Of a stretch of DNA of 64,000 nucleotides, positions 25,863 to 36,086 are shown one piece after another. Made by a program: the position numbers and the translations under genes. Location of the stretch: positions 1 to 64,000 of the forward strand of contig JAEFBA010000001.1 in the NCBI GenBank assembly GCA_016292145.1, in the 5' to 3' direction. How positions within the stretch are numbered: position 1 is the stretch's first letter; the number at the start of each line of letters is the position of its first letter. The DNA comes from Saccharofermentans sp. (GTDB taxonomy: Bacteria > Bacillota > Clostridia > Saccharofermentanales > Saccharofermentanaceae). The notes below the pieces were generated by a model. That model had not been told where the DNA came from. It ran no database searches and worked only from the letters and a program-made list of their open reading frames with translations.

Positions 25863-26807
25863 TTACCTTTCTGCCCTCATCGGGTTCTCGAGGAAGTCCT
25901 TATAAGCAAGCCTGATGCCGTCTTCCAATTCAGTCTTGTATGTCCAGCCGAGCTTTGTTGCCTTGGATACATCAAGAAGCTTTCTGGGAGTTCCGTTAGG
26001 CTTTGTCGTATCCCACTCGATCTTGCCCTCATAGCCTACGACTTTGGCAACGAGCTCTGTAAGCTCTTTGATAGTAAGTTCCTTGCCGGTTCCTGCGTTT
26101 ACTGTCTCATCACCGCTGTAGTTATTCATGAGGAATACGCAGAGGTTGGCAAGATCGTCAACATATAAGAATTCACGCAAAGGTGAACCGTCGCCCCAGC
26201 ATGTTACGGATTCCTTGCCCTCGACCTTAGCTTCGTGGAAGCGGCGGATAAGCGCAGGAAGCACATGGCTGTGTTCAGGATGGTAGTTATCGTTAGGTCC
26301 GTAAAGGTTAGTAGGCATTACGGAAATAAAGTCTGTGCCGTACTGGCCGTTTAGATATTCGCAGTACTTAAGACCTGAGATCTTTGCAAGAGCGTAAGCT
26401 TCGTTGGTCTGCTCAAGGCTGGAAGTCAGAAGGCATGACTCCGGCATAGGCTGGGGAGCCATTCTCGGATAGATGCATGAGCTTCCGAGGAATTCTAATT
26501 TCTTGCAGCCGTTCTTCCACGCGCTGTGGATGACGTTCATCTCGAGGATCATGTTATCGTACATGAAGTCAGCCTTAGCCTTGGCATTTCCCATGATGCC
26601 GCCGACTTTTGCAGCAGCGAGGAATACATATTCAGGCTTCTCCTCTTCGAAGAATTTCTCGACCTGATCCTGTCTTGTGAGATCAAGCTCTTTATGTGTT
26701 CTTAAAACGAGATTGTGATATCCCTGACGCTCAAGTTCTCTAACGATAGCTGAGCCTACCATGCCCTTATGGCCGGCAACGTAGATCTTTGCATTTTTGT
26801 CCATCAT
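25863..26807 (-). CDS. fcl: GDP-L-fucose synthase
   Basis: YVAGHKGMVGSAIVRELERQGY; FLGSSCIYPRMAPQPMPE; PTNLYGPNDNYHPEHSHVLPALI. Confidence 0.95.
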   Translation of the reverse strand: MMDKNAKIYVAGHKGMVGSAIVRELERQGYHNLVLRTHKELDLTRQDQVEKFFEEEKPEYVFLAAAKVGGIMGNAKAKADFMYDNMILEMNVIHSAWKNGCKKLEFLGSSCIYPRMAPQPMPESCLLTSSLEQTNEAYALAKISGLKYCEYLNGQYGTDFISVMPTNLYGPNDNYHPEHSHVLPALIRRFHEAKVEGKESVTCWGDGSPLREFLYVDDLANLCVFLMNNYSGDETVNAGTGKELTIKELTELVAKVVGYEGKIEWDTTKPNGTPRKLLDVSKATKLGWTYKTELEDGIRLAYKDFLENPMRAER

Positions 26808-26808
26808 A

Positions 26809-27852
26809 TCAGAGCGCCTCTTTCATTGCTTTCTGCTGCTTAGCGAGCATTCTGTCATGCTTTGCCATGATCTCGATAAGTTCTTCGTAAGTTGTCTTCT
26901 GGGGATTCCAGCCGAGAACGGTCTTAGCCTTTGTAGGATCGCCCCAGAGATTGTCAACGTCTGTAGGTCTGAACCATGCGGGATTTACGCATACGAGCAT
27001 CTTGCCTGTCTTAGCGTCATAGCCCTTCTCGTCAACACCTGTGCCTTCCCAGCGGATCTCAATGCCGTTAGCCTTGAAAGCCTTCTCCGTAAAGTCACGA
27101 ACCGTGTGCTGCTCGCCTGTTGCGATAACGAAGTCATCAGGTGTCTCCTGCTGCATTATGAGCCACATGCACTCTACATAGTCCTTTGCATATCCCCAGT
27201 CACGGAGTGAATCCATGTTGCCGAGCTCCAAGTGGTCCTGAAGACCTTCAGCGATCCTTCCTGCTGCAAGTGTGATCTTCCTTGTAACGAAGTTCTCACC
27301 GCGTCTTTCAGACTCGTGGTTAAAGAGGATGCCGTTAACAGCGAACATGCCGTAAGCCTCACGGTATTCCTTGATCATCCAGAAGCCGTACTGCTTAGCA
27401 ACAGCATAAGGGCTGTACGGATGGAAAGGTGTTGTCTCTCTCTGGGGAACTTCCTCGACCTTGCCGAAGAGCTCTGATGTGGAAGCCTGATAGATCTTGC
27501 AGGTCTTCTCTAAGCCCAGCATCCTCATTGCTTCGAGAAGTCTTAAAACGCCGATGGCATCGACATCTCCGGAATACTCAGGAACGTCGAAGCTTACCTG
27601 AACGTGGCTCTGAGCAGCAAGGTTATAGATCTCATCAGGCATAACTTCCTTGATGATGCGGATAAGAGAAGTCGAATCGGTAAGGTCACCGTCATGGAGC
27701 TTGATCTTGTCCATGATATGCTCGATACGGCCTGTGTTTGCGATACTTGCTCTTCTTGTAATGCCGTGGACTTCATAGCCCTTCTCCAAAAGGAACTCTG
27801 CAAGGTATGAGCCGTCCTGACCTGTGATGCCTGTGATCAATGCTTTTTTCAT
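26809..27852 (-). CDS. gmd: GDP-mannose 4,6-dehydratase
   Basis: [56 protein letters not shown]. Confidence 0.97.
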   Translation of the reverse strand: MKKALITGITGQDGSYLAEFLLEKGYEVHGITRRASIANTGRIEHIMDKIKLHDGDLTDSTSLIRIIKEVMPDEIYNLAAQSHVQVSFDVPEYSGDVDAIGVLRLLEAMRMLGLEKTCKIYQASTSELFGKVEEVPQRETTPFHPYSPYAVAKQYGFWMIKEYREAYGMFAVNGILFNHESERRGENFVTRKITLAAGRIAEGLQDHLELGNMDSLRDWGYAKDYVECMWLIMQQETPDDFVIATGEQHTVRDFTEKAFKANGIEIRWEGTGVDEKGYDAKTGKMLVCVNPAWFRPTDVDNLWGDPTKAKTVLGWNPQKTTYEELIEIMAKHDRMLAKQQKAMKEAL

Positions 27853-27910
27853 TTATCTAATTCCTCCAATTAGTAATCGGTTATCACAATATAGTTCAAA
27901 TACTTCACCA

Positions 27911-27960
27911 TAATAAAATAAGCGGACCGCCCGAAGAATTCATCTTTTTGCAGTCCGCTT
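27911..27960 (-). terminator. intrinsic terminator downstream of the AraC-type gene
   Basis: Minus strand AAGCGGAC...GTCCGCTTATTTTATT. Confidence 0.7.
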
Positions 27961-27979
27961 ACATTATATAGCTTTTTTG

Positions 27980-28846
27980 TTACCACTGCTCCCGGTAAAC
28001 TGTAGGAGATACTCCCTCTACTTCTTTGAAAACCCGTGAAAAATAATGCGGCGCGCCTATTCCGACTTCATATCCGATCTCCTCGACGCTCTTATTCGTA
28101 AATCTCAAGAGCTGCTTGGCATGCGTGATCCTGACAGATAACAGGTACGAAGTAATCGTCATGCCGAACTGTTCCTTGAATGAATGGGTCAGATAATGCT
28201 TGGATATGAAGAACTTGGCACAAAGGCCGTCTAAAGATATCTTCGATTCATAATTCTCATCAAGATATGCCTTTACCTCAAGAACGCTCGCTTTCTTTAC
28301 GGGCAGCGCCTTATCTTCAGGGTGCCAGGACTCAGCCATTATGAGCCTTAAGAGCATGGACAGCTTCTCATTTATGAGCATATCTCTTAAATGCTCGCCG
28401 CTCTTGGCAATACCGATCAGTTCTCTTATCACATTAACGAATATCTCAGTATCAGAGGGCGCGAAAACAGGCCTGCCGCCTCTCTCGCAATACTTGTTAT
28501 AGATCGATGAGAGCGTCGGACCGTAGAAATGGCACCAGGACAGTGTCCAAAGATCATCAGGATCAGGCTGGTGTGAATATGGCTTGCGGCAATCAATAAA
28601 AACACATGAGCCTTTTGAGAGCTCATATTCCCTGCCGTTATATTTCAGAAGCCCGGAACCCTTTTCGACGATGAAGAAAAGATAGGACTGAAGGTTGGAT
28701 CTTGAGGATGTATGAGGCTTTAACGCTTCAAGTCTTCCGATCTCCTGAAGATGGAACAGAGAGTTCCTTGCAAAGGTAGACGCAGTATAAAGAACGCGGT
28801 CGGAGTCTACGATCTTTGACTTACTGTTGGTAAATAAACTCTCCAT
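27980..28846 (-). CDS. AraC family transcriptional regulator
   Basis: N-terminal cupin-like region; C-terminal ISLDGLCAKFFISKHYLTHSFKEQFGMTITSYLLSVRITHAKQLL...HYFSRVFKEVEGVSPTVYR. Confidence 0.93.
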   Translation of the reverse strand: MESLFTNSKSKIVDSDRVLYTASTFARNSLFHLQEIGRLEALKPHTSSRSNLQSYLFFIVEKGSGLLKYNGREYELSKGSCVFIDCRKPYSHQPDPDDLWTLSWCHFYGPTLSSIYNKYCERGGRPVFAPSDTEIFVNVIRELIGIAKSGEHLRDMLINEKLSMLLRLIMAESWHPEDKALPVKKASVLEVKAYLDENYESKISLDGLCAKFFISKHYLTHSFKEQFGMTITSYLLSVRITHAKQLLRFTNKSVEEIGYEVGIGAPHYFSRVFKEVEGVSPTVYREQW

Positions 28847-28863
28847 CTGTTAGTCTCCGATAC

Positions 28864-30093
28864 TTATGCCTTAAACTTTAACCTGTTCTTCAACCGTTCG
28901 ATCAGCTTATCCTTCCGGGAATTATTATACTTGCAAAGCAATGCCAGAGAATATGCCAGGAAGATATAATTGTTATCAATGAAAGATTCACAGAGCATAA
29001 CTACGAAAAAGCAGAAAAGAAGCACGAGCAAAAGCCCGGATTTCTTATCTTTATTGCCGGAGACGGTCTTAAATACCGTAAATACCATCGCAAGATAACC
29101 TAAAAGAAGAACAAAGCCTCCCTGGATAAGTATGTCAAAGAAAAGATTATGCGCATTTCTGTTGATCCCGTGCCACGTAATGATCCAGCCGTTATCAAAG
29201 TTGCCGTAACCGATTATGGGGTGCCTGGATATCATTTTCAGGCAGCTCTCCCAGATATAGGTCCTGCCTGAAAACGTCAGATCCTTATGAAGCACTTCCC
29301 GGATAATGTGAGCAAGAGGCGGTATCAAGCCCGCATAAACGATAAGGAACATACAAAAAACATAAGCAACAAGCAGCGTCTTTACGTTGATGAGCTTTTC
29401 CCTGACCTTTGTCTTGTGGATGAATAAAACATAAATGAGCATTACAAAATAGCTTCCGATTCCGGTGCCTGACATCGTAAGAAGATTAGTAAAGCCGCCT
29501 GCTGCCAGAGCTGTAATCCGAAGGATCTTATTGATCTTTTTATCAGGCAGAAGATATGCTGTCGCGATAGCCAGCAAGGACGGGAGCGATAACCTGTTAT
29601 CAACTTCCAGAAAATTCATTCGGTCTATCTGCCTGAACTGACCGTCAGCAGAATATGTTTCCATGGTGCTTATTCCCTCCGGCTTTAATACGAGGAACAC
29701 CAGGTTGATCAGAATTATCACGGTAAAATACCATGCGCACGCTTCCAAAAAGCAGTTATCTTTCCTGTAAAGCTCATAAGATACAAGGAATAGAATTGCG
29801 AACAGATGTATCGCCGCGCGGAACAAAAGCTTATAATCGCCTCCGTGCAGAACGGCCACGACAACGCCTGTCAGAATAAAAACAAATGCACCTGCCGTTA
29901 TGGCGTTTTTAAGATTTTTAAAGCTGATCGTCGCAGACATGATTATCGCAGCAAGGAACACCAGGCAGTGAATTGGAAACATTTGTGTATAAACAAAAGA
30001 AACAACAGGCAGTACCTCAAATGCCCTTGGCGTAAACAGGATCACCAGGAAGAACATAAGGAGAATAAATTCGATGAAATTACTTCTTCTCAT
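28864..30093 (-). CDS. Wzy-like O-antigen polymerase/ligase
   Basis: Polytopic; SGRTYIWESCLKMISRHPIIGYGNFDNGW...NAHNLFFDILIQGGF typical of Wzy/WaaL proteins. Confidence 0.8.
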   Translation of the reverse strand: MRRSNFIEFILLMFFLVILFTPRAFEVLPVVSFVYTQMFPIHCLVFLAAIIMSATISFKNLKNAITAGAFVFILTGVVVAVLHGGDYKLLFRAAIHLFAILFLVSYELYRKDNCFLEACAWYFTVIILINLVFLVLKPEGISTMETYSADGQFRQIDRMNFLEVDNRLSLPSLLAIATAYLLPDKKINKILRITALAAGGFTNLLTMSGTGIGSYFVMLIYVLFIHKTKVREKLINVKTLLVAYVFCMFLIVYAGLIPPLAHIIREVLHKDLTFSGRTYIWESCLKMISRHPIIGYGNFDNGWIITWHGINRNAHNLFFDILIQGGFVLLLGYLAMVFTVFKTVSGNKDKKSGLLLVLLFCFFVVMLCESFIDNNYIFLAYSLALLCKYNNSRKDKLIERLKNRLKFKA

Positions 30094-30096
30094 CTT

Positions 30097-30849
30097 TTAC
30101 CACTCATTCCTTAACATATGCTTCAGGTTCCAGATAAAAGCCTTAAGCTTGATCAAAGGGCTTTTCCTGATTATGCCGTTCTTTATCCTTACATTGTAGT
30201 TATCAAGGATTGTTTTGTAATAAGCTTTATTGGATGTTCCTTCAACTGAATATACACAGACCACTCTGTTCTCGTGATAAAATTTATACCCTTTAAGATA
30301 AGCCTGAAGGAAGAAATCATAATCAGCGCAGATCTTAAACCGGCTGTCAAACATTATCTCATCGAAGACTTTTCTTCTCGTAAAAGTCGCCTGATGGCAG
30401 AAGAACTTAAAATCTTTAAGAGCTTCGAGATCTTTGTCTGCAATATCAAGCTTTTTCCGGTCTCCCTTAATGCGGTAACTGTCACCGTAGACAACATCGA
30501 TTCCGTCATGATCATTATCTGCGAAAATATCTTTCAACACATCAGCATCTGCAAATGTATCATCTGCATTCATATAGATGAGCCACTCGCCATTGCAGCA
30601 TCTTACTGCCTTATTCATTGCATCATAGATGCCGTTGTCTTTCTCGGAGATAAGATTTAATAAAATGCCTTTCTCCTCAAACTCCGGCTTATATCTTTCA
30701 ACGATCTTAAGCGTGTTATCCTTTGATGCTCCGTCAATGATAACATATTCAAAATCTTTATAAGTCTGCTCAAGAACTGACTTCAACGTATTCCCGATCG
30801 AAGCTTCAGCGTTATAGCAGACTGTGATCACACTTACCTTGGTTCCCAT
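30097..30849 (-). CDS. glycosyltransferase family 2
   Basis: VSVITVCYNAEASIGNTLKSVLEQTYKDFEYVIIDGASKDNT; NADDTF. Confidence 0.92.
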   Translation of the reverse strand: MGTKVSVITVCYNAEASIGNTLKSVLEQTYKDFEYVIIDGASKDNTLKIVERYKPEFEEKGILLNLISEKDNGIYDAMNKAVRCCNGEWLIYMNADDTFADADVLKDIFADNDHDGIDVVYGDSYRIKGDRKKLDIADKDLEALKDFKFFCHQATFTRRKVFDEIMFDSRFKICADYDFFLQAYLKGYKFYHENRVVCVYSVEGTSNKAYYKTILDNYNVRIKNGIIRKSPLIKLKAFIWNLKHMLRNEW

Positions 30850-30861
30850 ATTTTTCCTTTA

Positions 30862-31860
30862 TCAGATCTCAAAAGAAGACTTATCAGGCAGGATGCTTTC
30901 AAATGCATCTTTCAAGTCTTTCTGAGCCTTGCTTATGTCATTCCCTGAAAACTCGTCGTTAATACAGAGGATACTCTTTTTCTGATTCTTTATCGTGCTT
31001 ATGAGGAATGAATTATCCCCGTCTGTGACAGGAATGAATGTCCTCTTGTTTTGCGAAGTGGGAACGAAATTCCCGCTCACAAGTCTCCAGTATCTTATAA
31101 GCCAGTGGCTTATGTTTTCCTTATTTCTGAATTTGCTGTGAACAGTTGAATTCATAAGTTCAGGATAAAGGTTCCACATGTCGTCGAATTCTTTTTTCAA
31201 ATATGCGACAGGCGTGTGATAGTCACGAAAACCCGTGAACTTATTCCATGGCTTAGTAAGTTCCAATGTTCTTATAACTGACTTGATATCCTTCATGTTA
31301 TACCACTGAGAACGGTTCTTCTTTAAGACTTCACGTTTACTGAAGTTCTCATTGATCACCCTCACGTTATTTGCAAGGATATAATCGAAATCCTCAGAAG
31401 GTTCTATTGCATCCAAAGCAGCAAAATCACAGGGCTTTCCGGCCTTGAAAAAGTCCGTCTCTTTTACTTCATCAAGAATGAAGAAGTCATCGTTAAACAG
31501 AATGAACCTGTCAGATAAGCCTTCGATCTTATTGATGCCAAGCTCAATTGCATTAGAATTAAATGTGGGAAGCGCATCTTCCGGCATATAGTCTTTATGG
31601 TCAACAAGCTTAAGTTTAGGATGATCCGGATTAAGCCACTCCAGCCTCTGGCCGCAAGTAACGAAATATACCTTATTTACCCAAGGAGCAAACTTTTCGA
31701 CACCTCTGAACCAGTAACGCATAAGATCCCAGTCGCGGTATCTTTGAACTCCGGCATTAGCCTCGGATGTCTTGATTCCGAGATATTCATTTCTGGTTTT
31801 CTGCCATTCCGGATCGTTACCGTCGACCCATGTAACTATGAAATCAATCTTATCGCTCAT
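30862..31860 (-). CDS. Stealth family capsular polysaccharide phosphotransferase
   Basis: IDFIVTWVDGNDPEWQKTRNEY; RYRDWDLMRYWFRGVEKFAPWVNKVYFVTCGQ; RFILFNDDFFIL. Confidence 0.92.
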   Translation of the reverse strand: MSDKIDFIVTWVDGNDPEWQKTRNEYLGIKTSEANAGVQRYRDWDLMRYWFRGVEKFAPWVNKVYFVTCGQRLEWLNPDHPKLKLVDHKDYMPEDALPTFNSNAIELGINKIEGLSDRFILFNDDFFILDEVKETDFFKAGKPCDFAALDAIEPSEDFDYILANNVRVINENFSKREVLKKNRSQWYNMKDIKSVIRTLELTKPWNKFTGFRDYHTPVAYLKKEFDDMWNLYPELMNSTVHSKFRNKENISHWLIRYWRLVSGNFVPTSQNKRTFIPVTDGDNSFLISTIKNQKKSILCINDEFSGNDISKAQKDLKDAFESILPDKSSFEI

Positions 31861-32999
31861 ATCCCTGCCGCCTTAATATAAAACTTCTCCAAAACTTTTA
31901 TCTGCGCACTTATATCATAACCTTTTTCTGTAAATAATGACTTCATGTCACTTCTGGTCTTATATTCATCAAGAGCTGATTCGATCTTATCTGCCCAAGT
32001 CTTTGCATCTTTATCAAGGCCAAGGCTCACCGCCTTTTCCGTAACAAATGAAGCAGGAGAAACCGTATCAGAAACAATGCATATAAGATCAGATGCCTGA
32101 GCCTCAAGCAAAGCGATGCTTAATCCCTCATAAAGCGACGGGAAAAGGAATACGTCAGCTGCCTGAAGCAAGCGGTCTACATCATTCCTGTTTCCGAGGA
32201 ACCGAACTTTGCCTGATAAACCCATCCCGCTGACCATATCTCTTATCCTGTATTCGTCCTCGCCCTTACCGACCAATATCAGTCTGTATGCTTCATCACG
32301 CGAACAAAGCTCACTGAAGATTTCGATGACCTTGTCGTGATTCTTCTGTGTACGGAACTGTCCTACGTGAATGATAACTTTCTTCCCTTCAATGCCCAAT
32401 TCCTTACGGACTTCGTCGCGGATCGCTTCATCATAGCTGTACTTTGATGATTCGACAGCATTTGTAAGGAGCAGATAATTATCGCCACTGCATCTCTTCT
32501 TACCGAAAAGCCATTTTCCGGCTTCGGGAGAACATGCGACATAATATTCCGCATAGCGTCTTAACAGGTGCTTCTCATACTTGAGATATGCCCTGTGCAG
32601 ATGATCTTTAAGTCCCTTGGGGTTATCGAGCTGGTCAGTGTTGTGGCTGTGCGCGATCCTCGCCTTTATACCATGCTTCTTAGCGGCTTTGAGGGCTTCT
32701 TCACCTATTGCATCCATATGAGTATGTACTATGTCGTACTTATGCTCTTTAAAGAACTCCTCAAGCTCTTTGTTATGGATCTTTCTGTCTATTCCTCTTG
32801 CCGTTATCTGATAGAACCTGCAGCCTAATGACTCCAGATATTTCTTATCATCGGAAGTGTCCGGAGTCTTATCGAATATGAGAAAATCAATATGGAACAT
32901 CTCACGATCAATATTCTTCACGATGTTGATCATGACATTCTCTGTGCCGCCCTTTTTCAAAGGACATCCGAAAACAAACAGTATCCTTAAAGGGTTCAT
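31857..32999 (-). CDS. glycosyltransferase family 4
   Basis: GCPLKKGGTENVMINIVKNI; VIIHVGQFRTQKNHDKVIEIF; FLFPSLYEGLSIALLEAQAS. Confidence 0.9.
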   Translation of the reverse strand: MNPLRILFVFGCPLKKGGTENVMINIVKNIDREMFHIDFLIFDKTPDTSDDKKYLESLGCRFYQITARGIDRKIHNKELEEFFKEHKYDIVHTHMDAIGEEALKAAKKHGIKARIAHSHNTDQLDNPKGLKDHLHRAYLKYEKHLLRRYAEYYVACSPEAGKWLFGKKRCSGDNYLLLTNAVESSKYSYDEAIRDEVRKELGIEGKKVIIHVGQFRTQKNHDKVIEIFSELCSRDEAYRLILVGKGEDEYRIRDMVSGMGLSGKVRFLGNRNDVDRLLQAADVFLFPSLYEGLSIALLEAQASDLICIVSDTVSPASFVTEKAVSLGLDKDAKTWADKIESALDEYKTRSDMKSLFTEKGYDISAQIKVLEKFYIKAAGI

Positions 33000-34180
33000 A
33001 TCAGTTCCTCGTAAAGCTTCATATATGCCTCGTAAGTCTTATCCTTTGAGAACCTGAAGGAGCTGTTATCTATCCTCTTTCCGGAATCACAGATAAGGCC
33101 GATCTTCTCTGCAACACTCTTAAGATCATGAGGTTCGACAATATATCCGTCATTATTTGTCATGGTCTCAGGGATGCCCGTACAGTTATATGCTACAACA
33201 GGCGTTCCGCAGGCAATCGCTTCTACATTAGGAAGGCCAAAAGTCTCCTCAACGCTCGCATTGAAAAGCACATTTGCAGCGCTGTAAACTTCAGCTAATT
33301 CCTTAGGACCGTCTGTCCTTCCGATACCTGTCATGTTATCAGGCAGCGACGCCTTCTGCTTATCATTAAGACCTACCAGAACTATTCTGTATCTGTCGTC
33401 TAAGATCCTTGATAATTCAATAAAGTCAGAAAGACCCTTTCTGGTATCCCATGTGCTCGCAACGCCTAATACGACGCGCTTGTCACCAATATTGTATTTG
33501 ATCCTGAAATTGCCCGTAGAAGGCTTAAAGACATTTGTATCAATGCCGTTGTAGATAACTCCGGACGGGATGTCTTTAAGGAACGAATCCTTAAGTTCGC
33601 CAAAGAGCCAATTGGAAACGCATACGAGATTAAGGTTCTTAACCGAGTGGAACATCTTATTCTTCTCTGCGAAGTTCTTTGTCGAATTATCGCAGATAAG
33701 ACTAGCCGGATATGCCTTCTTCTGAGGGCAGCTGCTGCATCCGGTGAGCTTCCATTTATCACATCCGGCCATGCTGTAATAGCAGCAGTGACCGGTATAA
33801 GCCCAGCAGTCATGGAGAGTCCAGACAACAGGCTTATCAGCTTCTGCCAGATACTCAAAGAGCATCGGAACATTTATGTAGTATCCGTGCAGATTATGAA
33901 GATGAATGATATCCGGATCGTAATCTTTGATCTGCTTAATGAGTTTTGCCGTAGCGCCTTTTGAATAATGGCCTGCCTTATCAGTAAATCTCGTAAAAAT
34001 GCCGTCAGCATAAACGGATAAGGAGTTCCCTATCCTGAATGACGGAACATCACCGGGAACATCATTTCTCGCAAAAGCAACTGCACCTTCATTCCCGCGC
34101 GCTTTTAACGTGCGGTAGATATCGACGGCGATCTTGCCGGTGCTCAAATTTCCGAATGTGTTTATCTGAAGTACTTTCAC
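32996..34180 (-). CDS. glycosyltransferase family 4
   Basis: HLHNLHGYYINVPMLFEYLAEADKPVVWTLHDCWAYTGHCCYY; FNASVEETFGLPNVEAIACGTPVVAYNCTGIPE. Confidence 0.92.
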   Translation of the reverse strand: MKVLQINTFGNLSTGKIAVDIYRTLKARGNEGAVAFARNDVPGDVPSFRIGNSLSVYADGIFTRFTDKAGHYSKGATAKLIKQIKDYDPDIIHLHNLHGYYINVPMLFEYLAEADKPVVWTLHDCWAYTGHCCYYSMAGCDKWKLTGCSSCPQKKAYPASLICDNSTKNFAEKNKMFHSVKNLNLVCVSNWLFGELKDSFLKDIPSGVIYNGIDTNVFKPSTGNFRIKYNIGDKRVVLGVASTWDTRKGLSDFIELSRILDDRYRIVLVGLNDKQKASLPDNMTGIGRTDGPKELAEVYSAANVLFNASVEETFGLPNVEAIACGTPVVAYNCTGIPETMTNNDGYIVEPHDLKSVAEKIGLICDSGKRIDNSSFRFSKDKTYEAYMKLYEELI

Positions 34181-34197
34181 GCTTTTTACCCGGTCTG

Positions 34198-35475
34198 TCA
34201 GAGCTTAGAGATAACATCAATGTATTTCTCTATGCTTATGTCTTTTGTAAGATTCTTAACAAGATAGTCGTGGCCTTTGGTTCCCATATCAGCAAGTTCC
34301 CTGCTGTCAGCGTTATCGATGAACCATCTGATGTTATCTTCGACAGCCTTATAATCACCCGGTTCAGATACTCTGCCGCAGCCGATCTCAGTTATCAGCA
34401 TCTCGATCTCGGAACCCTTTTCGAGCACTGCAAGAACAGGCTTTGCTACGCCTGCGATACCATAGAATTTGCTCGGGCAAGAAACACCCTTGATTCCCTT
34501 GGCATTGACGCACCAGTGTACATCAGCGGCGTTAAGACTGTAGATGAGCTTGTCCTTGTCCTGGTAAGGGATGAACTTAACTGAATCCATCTTGTGCCCG
34601 TTAACGTATGAAGTGAGCTTATCAAGGACGCTTCCGGCTCCGACGAACGCGAAAACAACGTCCCTTCCGTCAGGCGTTTTGCATCCGTTAAATTTCTCAA
34701 TGACCTTGATAAGGCCTTCGAGATCATAATAAAGGCCGATATTGCCCGAATACATGATGATGAACTTGTTCTCAAGGCCGTACTTTGCCTTGAATTCATT
34801 GACGCCCGGTTCCTCCCGGGACAAAGGATAGATCTGCTTCTCGTCGATCCAGTTGTTGATCATGGTATGATTAGGAACATTTTCACCTGCGAACCTGTTC
34901 TTCAATGTATCGACAAGGTCTCTTCCGACCGTGATAACGAGATCTGACTTCCTGCAGGACTTCTTATCAAGGCTCATGGCGATCTTCATGACAGGCTTCA
35001 TCTTCACATAGCCCGTGGCTTCGATCTGCTCAGGATTAAAGTCCTGGATGCAGTAGATGAACTTAGGGTGCCCGCCATTTGCTGTCCTGATCTTTTTCTT
35101 GCCGTAAAGACCTAACATGCCGCCCATTACGGGAGGCTGGGATATCGTAAAGACATAGTCCTGACAGCCTGCTTTCTTAGTAGCCTTCTTTGCCTGTGTG
35201 TAATAAGCAAGCAGGTTCTTGATCCTGCTCTTCTTGCTTGTTTTCGAGAACTCCGGAACAGGGACTCTTAAGATCCTAACTCCGTTCAATTCTTCTTCGT
35301 AGATCTTCTTCTCTTTATACTCTTCGGAGATCACGCCTGTATATGACGGAACCGTACAGATGACGGTTACATCAAAATCATCCTTCATGCCTTCAGCCAT
35401 ATCCTGAAGGATCTGGCCTGTTGAAGCGGCATCAGGTGCATAGTAATGAGCGTAGATAAGGAGTTTCTTCTTCAT
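34198..35475 (-). CDS. glycosyltransferase family 4
   Basis: KKKLLIYAHYYAPDAASTGQILQDMAEGM; FIIMYSGNIGLYYDLEGLIKVIEKF; start reset to ATG 35475. Confidence 0.88.
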   Translation of the reverse strand: MKKKLLIYAHYYAPDAASTGQILQDMAEGMKDDFDVTVICTVPSYTGVISEEYKEKKIYEEELNGVRILRVPVPEFSKTSKKSRIKNLLAYYTQAKKATKKAGCQDYVFTISQPPVMGGMLGLYGKKKIRTANGGHPKFIYCIQDFNPEQIEATGYVKMKPVMKIAMSLDKKSCRKSDLVITVGRDLVDTLKNRFAGENVPNHTMINNWIDEKQIYPLSREEPGVNEFKAKYGLENKFIIMYSGNIGLYYDLEGLIKVIEKFNGCKTPDGRDVVFAFVGAGSVLDKLTSYVNGHKMDSVKFIPYQDKDKLIYSLNAADVHWCVNAKGIKGVSCPSKFYGIAGVAKPVLAVLEKGSEIEMLITEIGCGRVSEPGDYKAVEDNIRWFIDNADSRELADMGTKGHDYLVKNLTKDISIEKYIDVISKL

Positions 35476-36056
35476 CAGGACTCTCCGACTTTTCTGATGC
35501 ATCTTGCAGGGTTGCCGACGATGACGGAACCTGCTTCGAATTTTCCTGATACAACGGCACCCGCGCCTACAACGCAGCCGTCGCCAAGCTCAGTGCCTTT
35601 GAGGATTATCGCGTTGCAGCCGATAAAGCAGTTCTTGCCGATCTTGATGGGCTTAGAAGGAACAAGGTCACTGTCGCCGCCGTTCTTATCTGCAAGGAGC
35701 TTATTCCTTGTCTCAGCTTCGATCGGATGGAAATCATTATCGAGGATCTTCGTATTGCCGCCAATGGCAGTATTATCACCGATCTCGATGCCTTTTCTGG
35801 CATAGATCGTAACACCGCTCATGCCAACATTGTCACCGATCCTGATATATGCTCCGGGAGCACGCGTAACGATTATCGTTCTGCTGTAAAGTCCGACGAG
35901 ATTGGAGAGGAATGACGACTTGACGGTAACGTTGTTTCCGATGGTGAGCTCGGCACCCTTCTTGTTGAAGATAACGGGAACACCCTTCAAAAGAAGGCCC
36001 TTGCCGTACTTAACTCTAGTAGCTTTCATTACAAGCTTATACCAGTTGCTGCTCAT
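35475..36056 (-). CDS. hexapeptide-repeat acyltransferase
   Basis: Left-handed beta-helix repeats IGDNVGMSGVTIYARKGIEIGDNTAIGG...IGKNCFIGCNAIILKGTELGDGCVVGAGAVVSG. Confidence 0.9.
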   Translation of the reverse strand: MSSNWYKLVMKATRVKYGKGLLLKGVPVIFNKKGAELTIGNNVTVKSSFLSNLVGLYSRTIIVTRAPGAYIRIGDNVGMSGVTIYARKGIEIGDNTAIGGNTKILDNDFHPIEAETRNKLLADKNGGDSDLVPSKPIKIGKNCFIGCNAIILKGTELGDGCVVGAGAVVSGKFEAGSVIVGNPARCIRKVGES

Positions 36057-36086
36057 GTCCCCTCCTTGATATGCCCGGTCCTATGA

